This document shows positions 9,169-18,200 of a DNA stretch of 64,000 nt, piece after piece. Origin of the DNA: CAWBJO01 sp963789175 (GTDB taxonomy: Bacteria; Pseudomonadota; Alphaproteobacteria; Rhizobiales; Aestuariivirgaceae). The notes under the pieces were generated by a model, which did not search any database, was not told the DNA's origin, and saw only the letters and a list, made by a program, of their open reading frames with translations. Location of the stretch: contig CAWBJO010000006.1 of the NCBI GenBank assembly GCA_963789175.1, forward strand, positions 682,001 to 746,000. Direction: 5' to 3'. The translations under genes and the position numbers were made by a program. The number at the start of each line of letters is the position of its first letter. The stretch's first letter is position 1.

Positions 9169-10068
9169 ATGCAGCCAACCATCAAACGCGCCATGGAGCC
9201 CAAGGATTGGCTCCAGCTCGGCATTCTGAGCCTCGTGTGGGGCGGCTCGTTCTTCTTCGTCGAAGTCGCACTGCGCGGATTTCAACCGCTCACCATCGTC
9301 GCGCTCCGGGTCTGCATCGCGGCGGCGTGCCTGTGGATCGTCGTTGCCGCGACCCATACCGGACCGCTTCGCGGCGGGATGCGCCCAATGCGGTGGATGG
9401 TCATGGGGGCGATCAACAACGCCGCACCCTTCTCGCTCATCGTGTGGAGCCAGACACATGTCGCATCCGGCCACGCGGCGATACTGAACGCCGCGACGCC
9501 CCTCTTCACTGTCCTTGTCGCCCATTTCGCGCTGCGCGACGAACCTTTGCGTCTGCAGGCGATTGGCGGAATCATGGCCGGACTCATCGGCGTCGGACTC
9601 ATCGTGGGAACGAGCGGCATCGGCACATCTGCAACGGTTGCCGCGGACCTGGCGCTGGTCCTCGCGGCACTCAGTTACGCGTGCGCCAGCGTCTACGGCC
9701 GCCGTTTCGGGAAGGATCCAGCCATCGTGACTGCCGCCGGCCAGCTCACGGGAGCGAGCCTCATCATGATACCGCTGGCGATGGCATTCGAGCGGCCATG
9801 GCTCGGCGATGCACCATCCGTGGAGAGCCTGTCGGCAGTCGTCGGGCTTGCGGTCCTTTCCACGGCGTTCGCATACGTCGTCTATTTCTCGATCCTGCGT
9901 CGGGCGGGGGCCACGAACCTCATGCTCGTCACCTTGCTCGTGCCCGCGACCGCGCTTCTCCTGGGCGTGGCCGTCCTCGGCGAAGGGCTGGCGGTCCCTG
10001 ACCTTGCGGGCCTCGCCGCCATCGGACTGGGGCTCGTCGTCATCGATGGCCGACTGATCGGGAAGTGA
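9169..10068 (+). CDS. EamA-family DMT transporter
   Basis: 299 residues with ten hydrophobic segments and the early LVWGGSFFFVEVAL block of EamA proteins. The ATG at 9169 follows AAGGAG by six nucleotides; a GTG at 9148 is rejected because it would lie upstream of this site. It is a second DMT protein distinct from the one at 1811. Probably monocistronic; substrate unknown. Confidence 0.85.
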   Translation: MQPTIKRAMEPKDWLQLGILSLVWGGSFFFVEVALRGFQPLTIVALRVCIAAACLWIVVAATHTGPLRGGMRPMRWMVMGAINNAAPFSLIVWSQTHVASGHAAILNAATPLFTVLVAHFALRDEPLRLQAIGGIMAGLIGVGLIVGTSGIGTSATVAADLALVLAALSYACASVYGRRFGKDPAIVTAAGQLTGASLIMIPLAMAFERPWLGDAPSVESLSAVVGLAVLSTAFAYVVYFSILRRAGATNLMLVTLLVPATALLLGVAVLGEGLAVPDLAGLAAIGLGLVVIDGRLIGK

Positions 10069-10138
10069 CCTGGTCCCCGACCGAGAGGAAGGGCTTGATC
10101 ACATCCGAGCCGCGGCTAATCTTGTCACGGTACGCACA

Positions 10139-10564
10139 ATGCACACGGAGTTCACACCGATTGCGGGACTGGTCGGCGGCGCCTTCATCGGCATCGCCGC
10201 GGCGCTGCTGTGGCTGTTGAACGGCCGGATCGCCGGCATCAGCGGCATCATCGGCGGACTTCTTGGCCCAACCGGCGCCGATCGGATTTGGCGCCTTCTG
10301 TTCATCGGCGGACTTCTGACGGGCGCCGTCATCGCGACCCTCACCGGCTGGTTCGAACCCGGGAGCGTCGTCTTTCCCCTCCAAGGAACAGGTCTCGCCA
10401 TGGCCGGATTGCTGGTCGGCATCGGAACCGCGCTGGCAGGCGGGTGCACGAGCGGCCACGGGGTCTGCGGCATCGCGCGCCTGTCGCCCCGGTCGATCGT
10501 CGCGACGGCGACCTTCATGGCCACCGCCGTTGCGGTGGTCTTCCTGATCCGGCACGGCACGTAG
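10139..10564 (+). CDS. YeeE/YedE-family half-size sulfur transporter, first subunit
   Basis: 141 residues and about four membrane segments. The motif GIGTALAGGCTSGHGVCGIARLS holds the cysteine of the CTSGHG signature used in sulfur-compound conduction by YeeE/PmpA-type channels. It is followed 3 nt later by the complementary half and then by a persulfide dioxygenase, as in sulfide-responsive (BigR-type) operons of rhizobia. The likely role is uptake or export of a sulfur species; direction is not determinable. No BigR regulator gene is visible here. Confidence 0.85.
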   Translation: MHTEFTPIAGLVGGAFIGIAAALLWLLNGRIAGISGIIGGLLGPTGADRIWRLLFIGGLLTGAVIATLTGWFEPGSVVFPLQGTGLAMAGLLVGIGTALAGGCTSGHGVCGIARLSPRSIVATATFMATAVAVVFLIRHGT

Positions 10565-10567
10565 ACC

Positions 10568-11008
10568 ATGCGCAATCTCTCGGCATTCCTGGTGGGCTGC
10601 CTGTTCGGCGCGGGACTTTGCATTTCAGGAATGGCCAATCCTGCGAAGGTGCTGAACTTCCTCGATTTGGCCGGGCCTTGGGACCCCACCCTCCTCGTCG
10701 TCATGGGCGGCGCGCTCGCCGCGGCATTCGTCGGCTACCGGCTGGCGGCACACCGAGCGCGGCCCCTGCTCGCGCCCGACTTCTCCGGCCCGTCGGCAAT
10801 GACGGTCGATGCGAGGCTCGTGGCGGGAGCCGTCGTGTTCGGCGTCGGCTGGGGGCTTTCCGGAATCTGCCCGGGGCCGGCGGTCGCCAGTCTTGTCACC
10901 AGCTCGTGGAATCCCGTGATATTTCTCGTTGCGATGGGATTTGGCATGTGGCTGGTCCGATATGTGTGGCCGAGCCTCAGATGGAGAAAAGACTATGAGC
11001 CGTCCTAA
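10568..11008 (+). CDS. DUF6691/YeeE-family half-size transporter, second subunit
   Basis: 146 residues with about four membrane segments. FGAGLCISGMANPAKVLNF and GLSGICPGPAVASL are the conserved blocks of the second YeeE/YedE half (PmpB-like), each with a conserved Cys. It is translated directly after the first half and overlaps the next gene by 14 nt, which supports one operon and a heteromeric channel. Confidence 0.85.
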   Translation: MRNLSAFLVGCLFGAGLCISGMANPAKVLNFLDLAGPWDPTLLVVMGGALAAAFVGYRLAAHRARPLLAPDFSGPSAMTVDARLVAGAVVFGVGWGLSGICPGPAVASLVTSSWNPVIFLVAMGFGMWLVRYVWPSLRWRKDYEPS

Positions 11009-11861
11009 GGTCGAAGGTTTCTTCGATGAGCCGTCCAACACGGTGAGCTATGTCGTCAGCGATCCGCAGACCGGTGCTGCCGCCATCATAGATTCCGTTC
11101 TCGACTACGACAGCGCCGCGGCCCGTACCGATACGGCGAGCGCGGACAAGCTCATCGCCCACGTGAAGCAGGCGAAGCTCACGCTGCAATGGATCATCGA
11201 GACGCACGTCCATGCCGACCACATATCGGCGGCGCCGTACCTCCAGGACAAGCTCGGCGGCGAGCTCGGCATCGGCGAGAAGATCATGGTCGTGCAGGAG
11301 ACCTTCGGGAAGATCTTCAACGAAGGAACCGAGTTCCAGCGGGACGGCAGCCAGTTCGACCGACTGTTCCGCGACGGCGACACGTTCAGGCTCGGCAGCA
11401 TCGAGGCCAGGGTCATGCACACGCCAGGTCATACGCCGGCCTGCATGACCTACGTCATCGGCGATGCAGCTTTCGTCGGCGACACCCTTTTCATGCCGGA
11501 TTTCGGAACGGCGCGGGCCGACTTCCCGGGCGGCGATGCAGCTACCCTCTACCGGTCCATCCGCAAGGTCCTGTCACTGCCGCCGCAGACGCGGCTGTTC
11601 CTTTGCCACGACTACAAGGCGCCGGGGCGCGACAAGTATGTGTGGGAAACGACCGTGGCCGATGAGCGCGCCAACAACGTCCACGTGAAGGACGGGATCA
11701 GCGAGGCCGAATTCGTTGCGATGCGCCAGGCGCGCGACAAGACGCTCGGCGCACCGAAGCTCATCCTGCCCTCAATCCAGATCAACATGCGGGGCGGCAA
11801 CATGCCCCCAGCCGACGAAGACGGGAACGTCTTCCTCAAGGTTCCGCTCAACCGGATCTGA
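10995..11861 (+). CDS. MBL-fold persulfide dioxygenase (ETHE1/Blh type)
   Basis: 288 residues. The start at 10995 follows GGAGAAAAG and lies inside the 3' end of the transporter gene. The metal site H71-x-H73-x-D75-H76 (THVHADH) fits the ETHE1-like branch, as do TPGHTPACMTYV, the DTLFMPDFGTARADFPGG block and the LCHDYKAP segment. The enzyme oxidises glutathione persulfide to sulfite, so with the adjacent sulfur channels the operon is best read as sulfide/persulfide detoxification. Confidence 0.85.
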   Translation: MSRPKVEGFFDEPSNTVSYVVSDPQTGAAAIIDSVLDYDSAAARTDTASADKLIAHVKQAKLTLQWIIETHVHADHISAAPYLQDKLGGELGIGEKIMVVQETFGKIFNEGTEFQRDGSQFDRLFRDGDTFRLGSIEARVMHTPGHTPACMTYVIGDAAFVGDTLFMPDFGTARADFPGGDAATLYRSIRKVLSLPPQTRLFLCHDYKAPGRDKYVWETTVADERANNVHVKDGISEAEFVAMRQARDKTLGAPKLILPSIQINMRGGNMPPADEDGNVFLKVPLNRI

Positions 11862-11864
11862 TCC

Positions 11865-12971
11865 CTAGCCGGCCGGCGAGCGCAGCAGTGCGAGCAGCCT
11901 GTCGTGCGGCAGCGCCGGGCACAGGATGTCGTCCGCCCCGACCATCGCTTCATTCGCGATCATGGAATCGAGAACAGCCTCTTCCACCGTTTGCGCGACG
12001 GCTTCGAACAAAGGATCCATGGCGTCATTCGGAAGGCAGCTCATGGGCCTGACGCCGGTGCGACTTGCGTAGGCATCGGCATTGGCCGTCGAGAAGGCGA
12101 GAAAGATGTCGCCGGAACCGTTGTGAGCGATGGAACCGGTCCGGGCGAGGCCGATCGGGACGCGCCGGGCGAGTCGCTTGAGCTGGTGCGGAAGGAGCGG
12201 CGCATCGGTCGCGATGATGACGATGATCGAGCCGCCGGGTACGCCGCGGATCTCGCCGCCCGGCAGATGCCGGCCCACATTGACGCCCAACACCGTAAGC
12301 TCGGCGCGGCGGCCGAAATTGGCCTGGACGAAGGCGCCCAGCCCGAAAGACCCGTAGGCGCCCGCGACGATGCGCGACGCGCTGCCCGAGCCGCCCTTGA
12401 AATCGTAGCAGACCATGCCGGTGCCGCCGCCAACGCTCCCGAGCTCCAAGGGGCCGCGCCTGGCACCATCCAACGCCGCGTGGACGTGGTGCGCCTTCAC
12501 GTGAAATCCGTCGATGTCGTTCAACTCACCGTCATAGGTTTCGGCTGCTACCGGCAACCGCCAGTCCTGGCTCCTGCCGATCCCGTTCTCGACCATCCAC
12601 TCGATCGTCGCATCGCGGGCAATGCCGCAGGAGTTGGTGTTGGTGATGGTGATCGGCCCTTCGAGCTCGCCCGATTCCTCGATCCACAGGAGCCCGGTCA
12701 TCTCGCCGTTGCCGTTGAGCGCGTAACTGCCGGCCGCGCAGGGCAGATCGGGCCCACCCCGGCCGCGCGGCAGGATCGCCGTCACGCCCGTTCGCACCGG
12801 CCCCTCGCCGCGAACGCGCCGTCCGTTGCCGGAGACAATGGTGGCATAGCCGACCTCGACGCCGGCGACGTCGGTGATGTCGTTCAAGGGCCCGGGCGCA
12901 CCGCCGACGGCGATACCGAGGCCGCGGGCGCGCCGCTTTCCCGACGGGGTGTCATTCCAGGCGGCGTTCAT
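11865..12971 (-). CDS. P1-family (DmpA-like) aminopeptidase
   Basis: 368 residues from the ATG at 12971; an in-frame extension upstream overlaps the FNR gene and is Ser/Arg-rich noise. The sequence has the DmpA layout: an N-terminal RGLGIAVGGAPGPLNDITDV block, GSVGGGTGMVCYDFKGG in the middle, and LARTGSIAHNGSGDIFLAF. The Gly-Ser in the last block is the expected autocleavage and nucleophile site of these N-terminal-nucleophile hydrolases. Substrates are short peptides, D-amino-acid or beta-peptides; specificity is unknown. A 396-residue open frame on the other strand is a codon-bias shadow. Confidence 0.8.
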   Translation of the reverse strand: MNAAWNDTPSGKRRARGLGIAVGGAPGPLNDITDVAGVEVGYATIVSGNGRRVRGEGPVRTGVTAILPRGRGGPDLPCAAGSYALNGNGEMTGLLWIEESGELEGPITITNTNSCGIARDATIEWMVENGIGRSQDWRLPVAAETYDGELNDIDGFHVKAHHVHAALDGARRGPLELGSVGGGTGMVCYDFKGGSGSASRIVAGAYGSFGLGAFVQANFGRRAELTVLGVNVGRHLPGGEIRGVPGGSIIVIIATDAPLLPHQLKRLARRVPIGLARTGSIAHNGSGDIFLAFSTANADAYASRTGVRPMSCLPNDAMDPLFEAVAQTVEEAVLDSMIANEAMVGADDILCPALPHDRLLALLRSPAG

Positions 12972-12990
12972 GCCGGGGACCTCGCGACGC

Positions 12991-14019
12991 TCAGGCGACT
13001 CCGAGCTTCTTCTGCAGGCTCGAGCTGGACGTCGTGTACTGGAACAGCAGCTTCTCTCCGGGATTCTTGTACCGGAAAGCCTGCTGGGCCATGAGCGCCG
13101 CCTCATGGAAACCGGACAGGATGAGCTTGAGCTTGCCCGGGTAGTGGTTGATGTCACCGATGGCGAACAGGCCCGGCACCGACGTTTCGAACTTTTCGGT
13201 ATCCACCGGTATGAGGTTTTCGTGAAGGTTGATGCCCCAGTTGGCGACGGGGCCGAGCTTCATGGTCAGACCGAAGAACGGCAGAAGGACGTTCGCGGCA
13301 ATGCTGTACTCACCCTCCGGTCCCTTGACCTGAACGGCGGCCAGGTTGCCGGCGTCGCCGGCGAGACCGGTGACCTGGCCGAGCTTGAACGCCATCTTCC
13401 CGTCGGCCACCAGGCGGCGCATCTTGTTGACGCTGTCGGGGGCGGCACGGAAATCGTCGCGCCGATGCAGGAGCGTCATCGACCTGGCGATCGGCTGCAA
13501 GTTGAGCGTCCAGTCCAAGGCACTGTCGCCGCCGCCGACTATCAGCACGTCCTTTTCGCGGAAACTCTCCATTTTGCGAATCGAATAGAAGACGGACGTG
13601 TTCTCATAGGCGTCGATGCCGGGGATGGGCGGCTTCTTGGGCTGAAAGCTGCCCCCGCCGGCGGCGATGACGACGACCTTGGATCGCACGGACAGGCCGG
13701 CGTCGGTCCTGACCTCGAAGTCGGAATGGCCGTGCGTGATCAGCTCAGTCACCATCTGGCCGAAGTGGAACTGGGCACCGAAGGGCTTGATCTGCTGCAT
13801 CAGGCGGTCGACGAGTTCCTGGCCGCTGACGATGGGAAGGGCGGGAATGTCGTAGATCGGCTTTTCCGGATACAGCTCTGCACACTGGCCGCCGGGTCGG
13901 TCGAGGATGTCGATGACGAGGCATTTTATGTCGAGGAGGCCGAGCTCGAAGACGGCAAAGAGGCCGCAGGGCCCTGCCCCGATGATCACGGCATCCGTGG
14001 TTGTCACATCAGACTGCAT
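12991..14019 (-). CDS. Ferredoxin--NADP+ reductase, thioredoxin-reductase-like type
   Basis: 342 residues, the normal size of TrxR-like FNRs. FAD motif GAGPCGLFAVFELGL begins near residue 13, RPGGQCAELYPEKPIYDIPA follows, the NADP motif VGGGDSALDWTLNL lies near residue 165, and the FAD-closing VPGLFAIGDINHYPGKLKL block is near the C-terminus. The redox CxxC pair of thioredoxin reductases is absent, as expected for FNR. The ferredoxin gene 28 nt upstream on the same strand is the obvious electron partner. Confidence 0.9.
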   Translation of the reverse strand: MQSDVTTTDAVIIGAGPCGLFAVFELGLLDIKCLVIDILDRPGGQCAELYPEKPIYDIPALPIVSGQELVDRLMQQIKPFGAQFHFGQMVTELITHGHSDFEVRTDAGLSVRSKVVVIAAGGGSFQPKKPPIPGIDAYENTSVFYSIRKMESFREKDVLIVGGGDSALDWTLNLQPIARSMTLLHRRDDFRAAPDSVNKMRRLVADGKMAFKLGQVTGLAGDAGNLAAVQVKGPEGEYSIAANVLLPFFGLTMKLGPVANWGINLHENLIPVDTEKFETSVPGLFAIGDINHYPGKLKLILSGFHEAALMAQQAFRYKNPGEKLLFQYTTSSSSLQKKLGVA

Positions 14020-14047
14020 GCGTGGTCCCTAGCGTAAGCTTGAATGG

Positions 14048-14368
14048 TCAAAACTGCTTGGCCGGGACGCGAACGACAAGCCCGTCGAGCGCGTCGGTCA
14101 CCTTGATCTGGCAGGAAAGGCGGCTGTTGTCGCGCACGTCGAACGCGAAGTCCAGCATGTCTTCCTCCATGTCGCCCCGCGCGCCAGCGGCGGCCTGCCA
14201 GTCGGGGTCGACATAGACGTGGCACGTCGCGCAGGCGCAGGCCCCGCCGCAATCGGCATCGATGCCGGGAACACCGTTCTTGACGGCCGCCTCCATCACC
14301 GACATGCCCGGCTGGGCGTCGACGGTCTGCGAAGTGCCGTTCTCCTGGATGTAGGTGATCTTGGCCAT
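14048..14368 (-). CDS. Adrenodoxin-type [2Fe-2S] ferredoxin
   Basis: 106 residues from the second in-frame ATG (MAKITYIQEN), which gives the family-typical N-terminus. Cluster ligands are C40-x5-C46-x2-C49-x36-C86, the exact vertebrate/ISC-type spacing. It sits just upstream of the FNR gene, so the two form an NADPH-FNR-ferredoxin chain that could feed P450s, oxygenases or Fe-S assembly. No isc genes are nearby. Confidence 0.9.
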   Translation of the reverse strand: MAKITYIQENGTSQTVDAQPGMSVMEAAVKNGVPGIDADCGGACACATCHVYVDPDWQAAAGARGDMEEDMLDFAFDVRDNSRLSCQIKVTDALDGLVVRVPAKQF

Positions 14369-14484
14369 GACTTGCGACAGCATGCCAGCGCTCGGCGTCC
14401 GGGGCAGTCTGGCAGCGGCTTATTAGGATATCGGGGCGTCAAAAACAATGCGCTAGTCGGCCTCTCGAGGGAGGTGACCGACGC

Positions 14485-14841
14485 TCAGCCGAGGTGGCCG
14501 ACGATGGCCGTTTCCGCAGCGCCAATAGCGCGCGCAAGCTCTCGCATCTCGGAATGCGAGCGAGCCTCGATATGATTCAGACGAAGCCGCTCGATAGTCT
14601 CCGTCGCCTTGGCGACCGCGACCGCCCCGATGGCCCTCGCCGTGCCCTTGAGCGTATGGATCGCGAAGCGGAACTGGTCCTGATCGGAGGCCGTGAGCGC
14701 CGCTTCGTACTGGGTGCGCGCCTGGTCGCGGAACAGCGACAAGAGCTCCCGCTCGAGGCTCTCGTCCATCAACGTATAGCGACGCAGGTGCTCGAGATCG
14801 AGAACGTCGCTCAGCTTCGTATCCGGCAGGGGAGAAACCAC
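14485..14841 (-). CDS. HPt-domain phosphotransfer protein
   Basis: 118 residues, almost all one helical HPt domain. The phospho-accepting site is H62 in FAIHTLKGTARAIGA, followed by helices typical of four-helix HPt bundles. It would relay phosphate between a hybrid kinase and a response regulator. No kinase or regulator is encoded nearby, so partners are unknown. It lies divergent to the GPR-like gene across a 446-nt intergenic region. Confidence 0.8.
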   Translation of the reverse strand: MVSPLPDTKLSDVLDLEHLRRYTLMDESLERELLSLFRDQARTQYEAALTASDQDQFRFAIHTLKGTARAIGAVAVAKATETIERLRLNHIEARSHSEMRELARAIGAAETAIVGHLG

Positions 14842-14979
14842 GTTCGCACCGCCTATCCTGTGGACCCTCTAGGGTTCGGCCGACCGCCCCGGGCAGGGCC
14901 GGAAAGGGCAGCGCGAACCCCCGCAAACAGCCATTTGGACTTAAGATTGAATTCGATTTTAACCAAGAGTTTCGATTGC

Positions 14980-15044
14980 TTATCGTTAACGAATCAACGA
15001 AGTTCTAGCGACTCAGAAAATCGGTTATGTTTCGTTAACGATAA
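14980..15044. promoter_or_regulatory. Inverted pair of TCGTTAACGA palindromes in the hpt/GPR intergenic region
   Basis: The 446 nt between the HPt start and the GPR-like start hold no gene. TTATCGTTAACGAA (14980-14993) and its exact reverse complement TTCGTTAACGATAA (15031-15044) lie 51 bp apart. Each contains TTAAC half sites of the CtrA type. GANTC sites (GAATC at 14991, GACTC at 15010) lie between them. This suggests an operator for one or both divergent genes; the binding protein is not known. A tandem GCTGAGGCATT also occurs around 15179-15201. Confidence 0.4.
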
Positions 15045-15287
15045 CCGAGGGCCTTGAGAAACTTGGATTATCGGGACTAGGGACGGGTCTGTTCTGAGCA
15101 TCGCGCCATGCGGCGGGCGGCGCGGGCACCGCAGGCGGGATTGGCGGGATTCCTGTGCGAGCCGCTGCACGGATGGTGGCTGAGGCATTGCTGAGGCATT
15201 TGTGACTGCTGGAACGGTGTGGACTTGACCTTCCACGGGGCGGGAGGTTCCCTTCAATGCATTGAAGGGATGAACGGGGTGGATTGA

Positions 15288-18200
15288 ATGGCGACAAATA
15301 CCGGTGATCCTCGACGCATGCGGCGCGCCACTCGGCGCGATCCGGACCGGCACCATGAGGAAGCTGCGACGCAGCCGCCTCGCCTGCCCGTGCGGGGTAC
15401 GCCGGCGAACGAGAACGAGCCGACCGCCGCCGCGGTCATCAACAACATCAAGCGCCGGCCTTCGGCGACGCCGTTCTGGGTCGCGTTTGTCGTGTCGCTG
15501 GCCTGGATCTTCGCCTGCGCCGCCATCTACGGGCCTATCCTGCTGCGGCAAGGCAATCTCTTCGGCACCAGCAACTTGCCCCAGCTGATGACGGCCACCA
15601 TGGTGGTGTTCCTGCCCATCGGCCTTGCGTGGACATCGGCCTACCTCCTCTATCGCGCCCAGCAGCTGCGCCAAGTTTCGGAAGCGCTCATGCAGACGGC
15701 GATGCGCCTCGTCCGGCCGCAGGACATCGCGGCCGAAAGCCTGTCGTCGGTGGCTCAGACGGTGCGCGAGGAAGTCAATCTCCTGGTCGACGGCGTCGAG
15801 CAGGCCGTCACGCGTGCGACCCAGCTCGAAGAGCTCGTGCACAAGGAGATGGCCGCCATCGAACGTGCGTTCGGAGGCAACGAGGAACGGATCCGCAATC
15901 TGATCGCCGGGCTCGAAGCCCAGCGCGAGGCGCTGCACCAGGCGGGATTCGTCATCGGCACGGAGGCCACCCCCCTGCTCGGCCGGCTGGAGGAGAATAC
16001 CCAGCATCTCGACGGCATCATCAACGCCGCCCAGGGAACACTTGCCGCCCTCGAGCAAGGCCTGAAGACGTCGACGACCGAGCTTGCCCATACGATCGAC
16101 GAAGTCGCGGCCCGCGCCGCGCTGGTCGGAGACCAGATCAGCAGCCAGACGGCGCGCATGGAGCAGATGTCGTCGGTGCTCCTGTCCGAGGTGCAGGGCT
16201 TCTCCGACCACATCACGAACCAGGTCGAGACCCTGGCGCACACCAGCGGCAACATGAATCTCGAAAGCACGAACTTCAGCCAGTCCGTGAAGGCGATGGA
16301 GTCGAGCATCGTCGAGTCCCTCAAGCAGAGCGTGACCGAACTTTCCTCCCTGCATGCAGAGGCGCAACGGTCGGTCGACGAGATGTCGAACTCGCTCAAC
16401 GAGCAGCTGCGGTCGACGACCCAGCATTTCGCCACCTTGCTGCAGTCGACCGGTGGCGACGTCAACGACCAGGTCAAGGAGACGGCCGCGGCCGTCGCGC
16501 AGCTCGTGGAGCGGTCCGGTCGCGAGGTGTCGGAGCAGATCCAAGTTTCGGGCGACAGCCTTGCCGAGCGGCTTCTGTCGACCTCCGGCGACTTCGTCCA
16601 GAACGTGGCGCGGGCGCGGAGCGAGCTCTTCGACTACATGGAAGAAAGCTCGAGCGACATGACAACCAGGCTCGAGGAAGCGACCAATCAGCTGTTCGGC
16701 AAGATCGAACAGGTTTCGACCCGGATGACCGACCAGCTGGTCACTACCGGTCAGCGGGTCACCGAGCAGCTCGACGACGCCTCGAGCGCACTCACAGGCC
16801 GCCTCGATGAGACGACCACCCGCCTGTTCGGCCATGTCGACCGTGAAAACAACGTCATCTTCGCCCGTCTCGAGTCGACTTCGAACGAAGTCGCCCAGAA
16901 GCTGGAACAGGCGGGCAACAACATGTTCATCCGCATCGACACCACGGCGCGGAACCTCGGAGAGCGCTTCGACGTCGCGACGGAATTGCTCGAGCGCGTC
17001 ACCACCGACATCACCGGCCGCATGGAAGTCACCTCGGCGGGGTTCGGCGAGGTGATGGACCGCGTCTCCTCGTCGCTGGACGAGAAGGTTTCCGGCTCGC
17101 AGTCGCAGTTCGCCCAGATTCTAGATGCAGCAAGCTCCAACATCTTCACCGAGCTCGGCAAGGCGACATCGGCCTTCACGGAGACGCTCGGCGCCAGCAC
17201 GCTCGATATCACCGGCCGGTTCCAGCAAACGACGGGAATCCTCGTCGGCAAACTCGAAGATGCGGCAGGCTCGTTCACCGTGCGGCTCGATTCCACCAAC
17301 AGCACCTTCGTCGGGGCGCTCAACGAAGCGACCCGCAGCCTGCTCGTCAACAGCGAAACCTCGGCACGCCGGATGGACGAAGCCGGCGAGAAATTCGCAA
17401 GGCACGTCGAAGGAAGCAACCGCTTCTTCGCGGATCAGCTGGGCCAGGCGGCGACCATGCTCGACGAGCGCCTGGAGTCGGTCAGCACGCAGCTCACCGG
17501 CAAGCTCGAGGTCACCGGCACCAGGCTTTCGGAGCAGCTCGAGGACGTGAGCCTCCTGGTCGAGAATTCGGTCAGCCGCTTCAACACCGACATCGAGCGC
17601 GTGCTGCACAGCCGCGAGGACGTGCTCGAAACACTCATCGCCAAGCTCGGCAAGCGGGCCGAGGACGTCGATGCGATGATGCGCAACTACATGACACTGA
17701 TCGAGGAGTCGCTGACAAAGTCGGATTCGCGGGCGCGCGAGATCGGCCACATCATCTCCACCCAGGCGGAGACGGCGTCGCAAAGCCTCTCGAGCCAGAT
17801 CAAGCTGCTGGAAGAGACGGCCGACACGCAGATCGCATCGGCTGCCCGGCAGTTGCGCGAGCAGTACGAGCGAGCGGTCAATACGATGAACGAGATGCTG
17901 TCGATGACCGCCGGCGAATTCACGCAGACGGCGCAGGACATGCGAGTCACGGCGCAGCAGGTCGTGCGCGACGTCGACTCGGCGCGCAACGAGCTCAAGC
18001 AGATCATCATGGACCTGCCGGACGAGACGCGCACGAATGCGAGCGCGATGCGCAAGGTGATCGCCGACCAGATCGAAGCCCTGAATTCCCTGGCCGACGT
18101 CGTGAAGCGCCAGACGAGCGGCCTTGACCTGAGCGGACCCGGCATATACCTGCCGGGAAACAGGGAGCCGGCCAAGCAGGAGGACAGCAAGAAAGTCGAG

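Noticed and set aside
11904..13094. Long plus-strand open frame (396 codons) opposite the P1 peptidase
   Set aside because: The minus strand shows complete DmpA-family motifs and the plus frame has Asp/Arg-rich noise composition.
14994..16835. 613-codon minus-strand open frame opposite the GPR-like gene
   Set aside because: Composition is Arg/Gly/Leu noise. The plus strand has TM helices and regular coiled-coil heptads.
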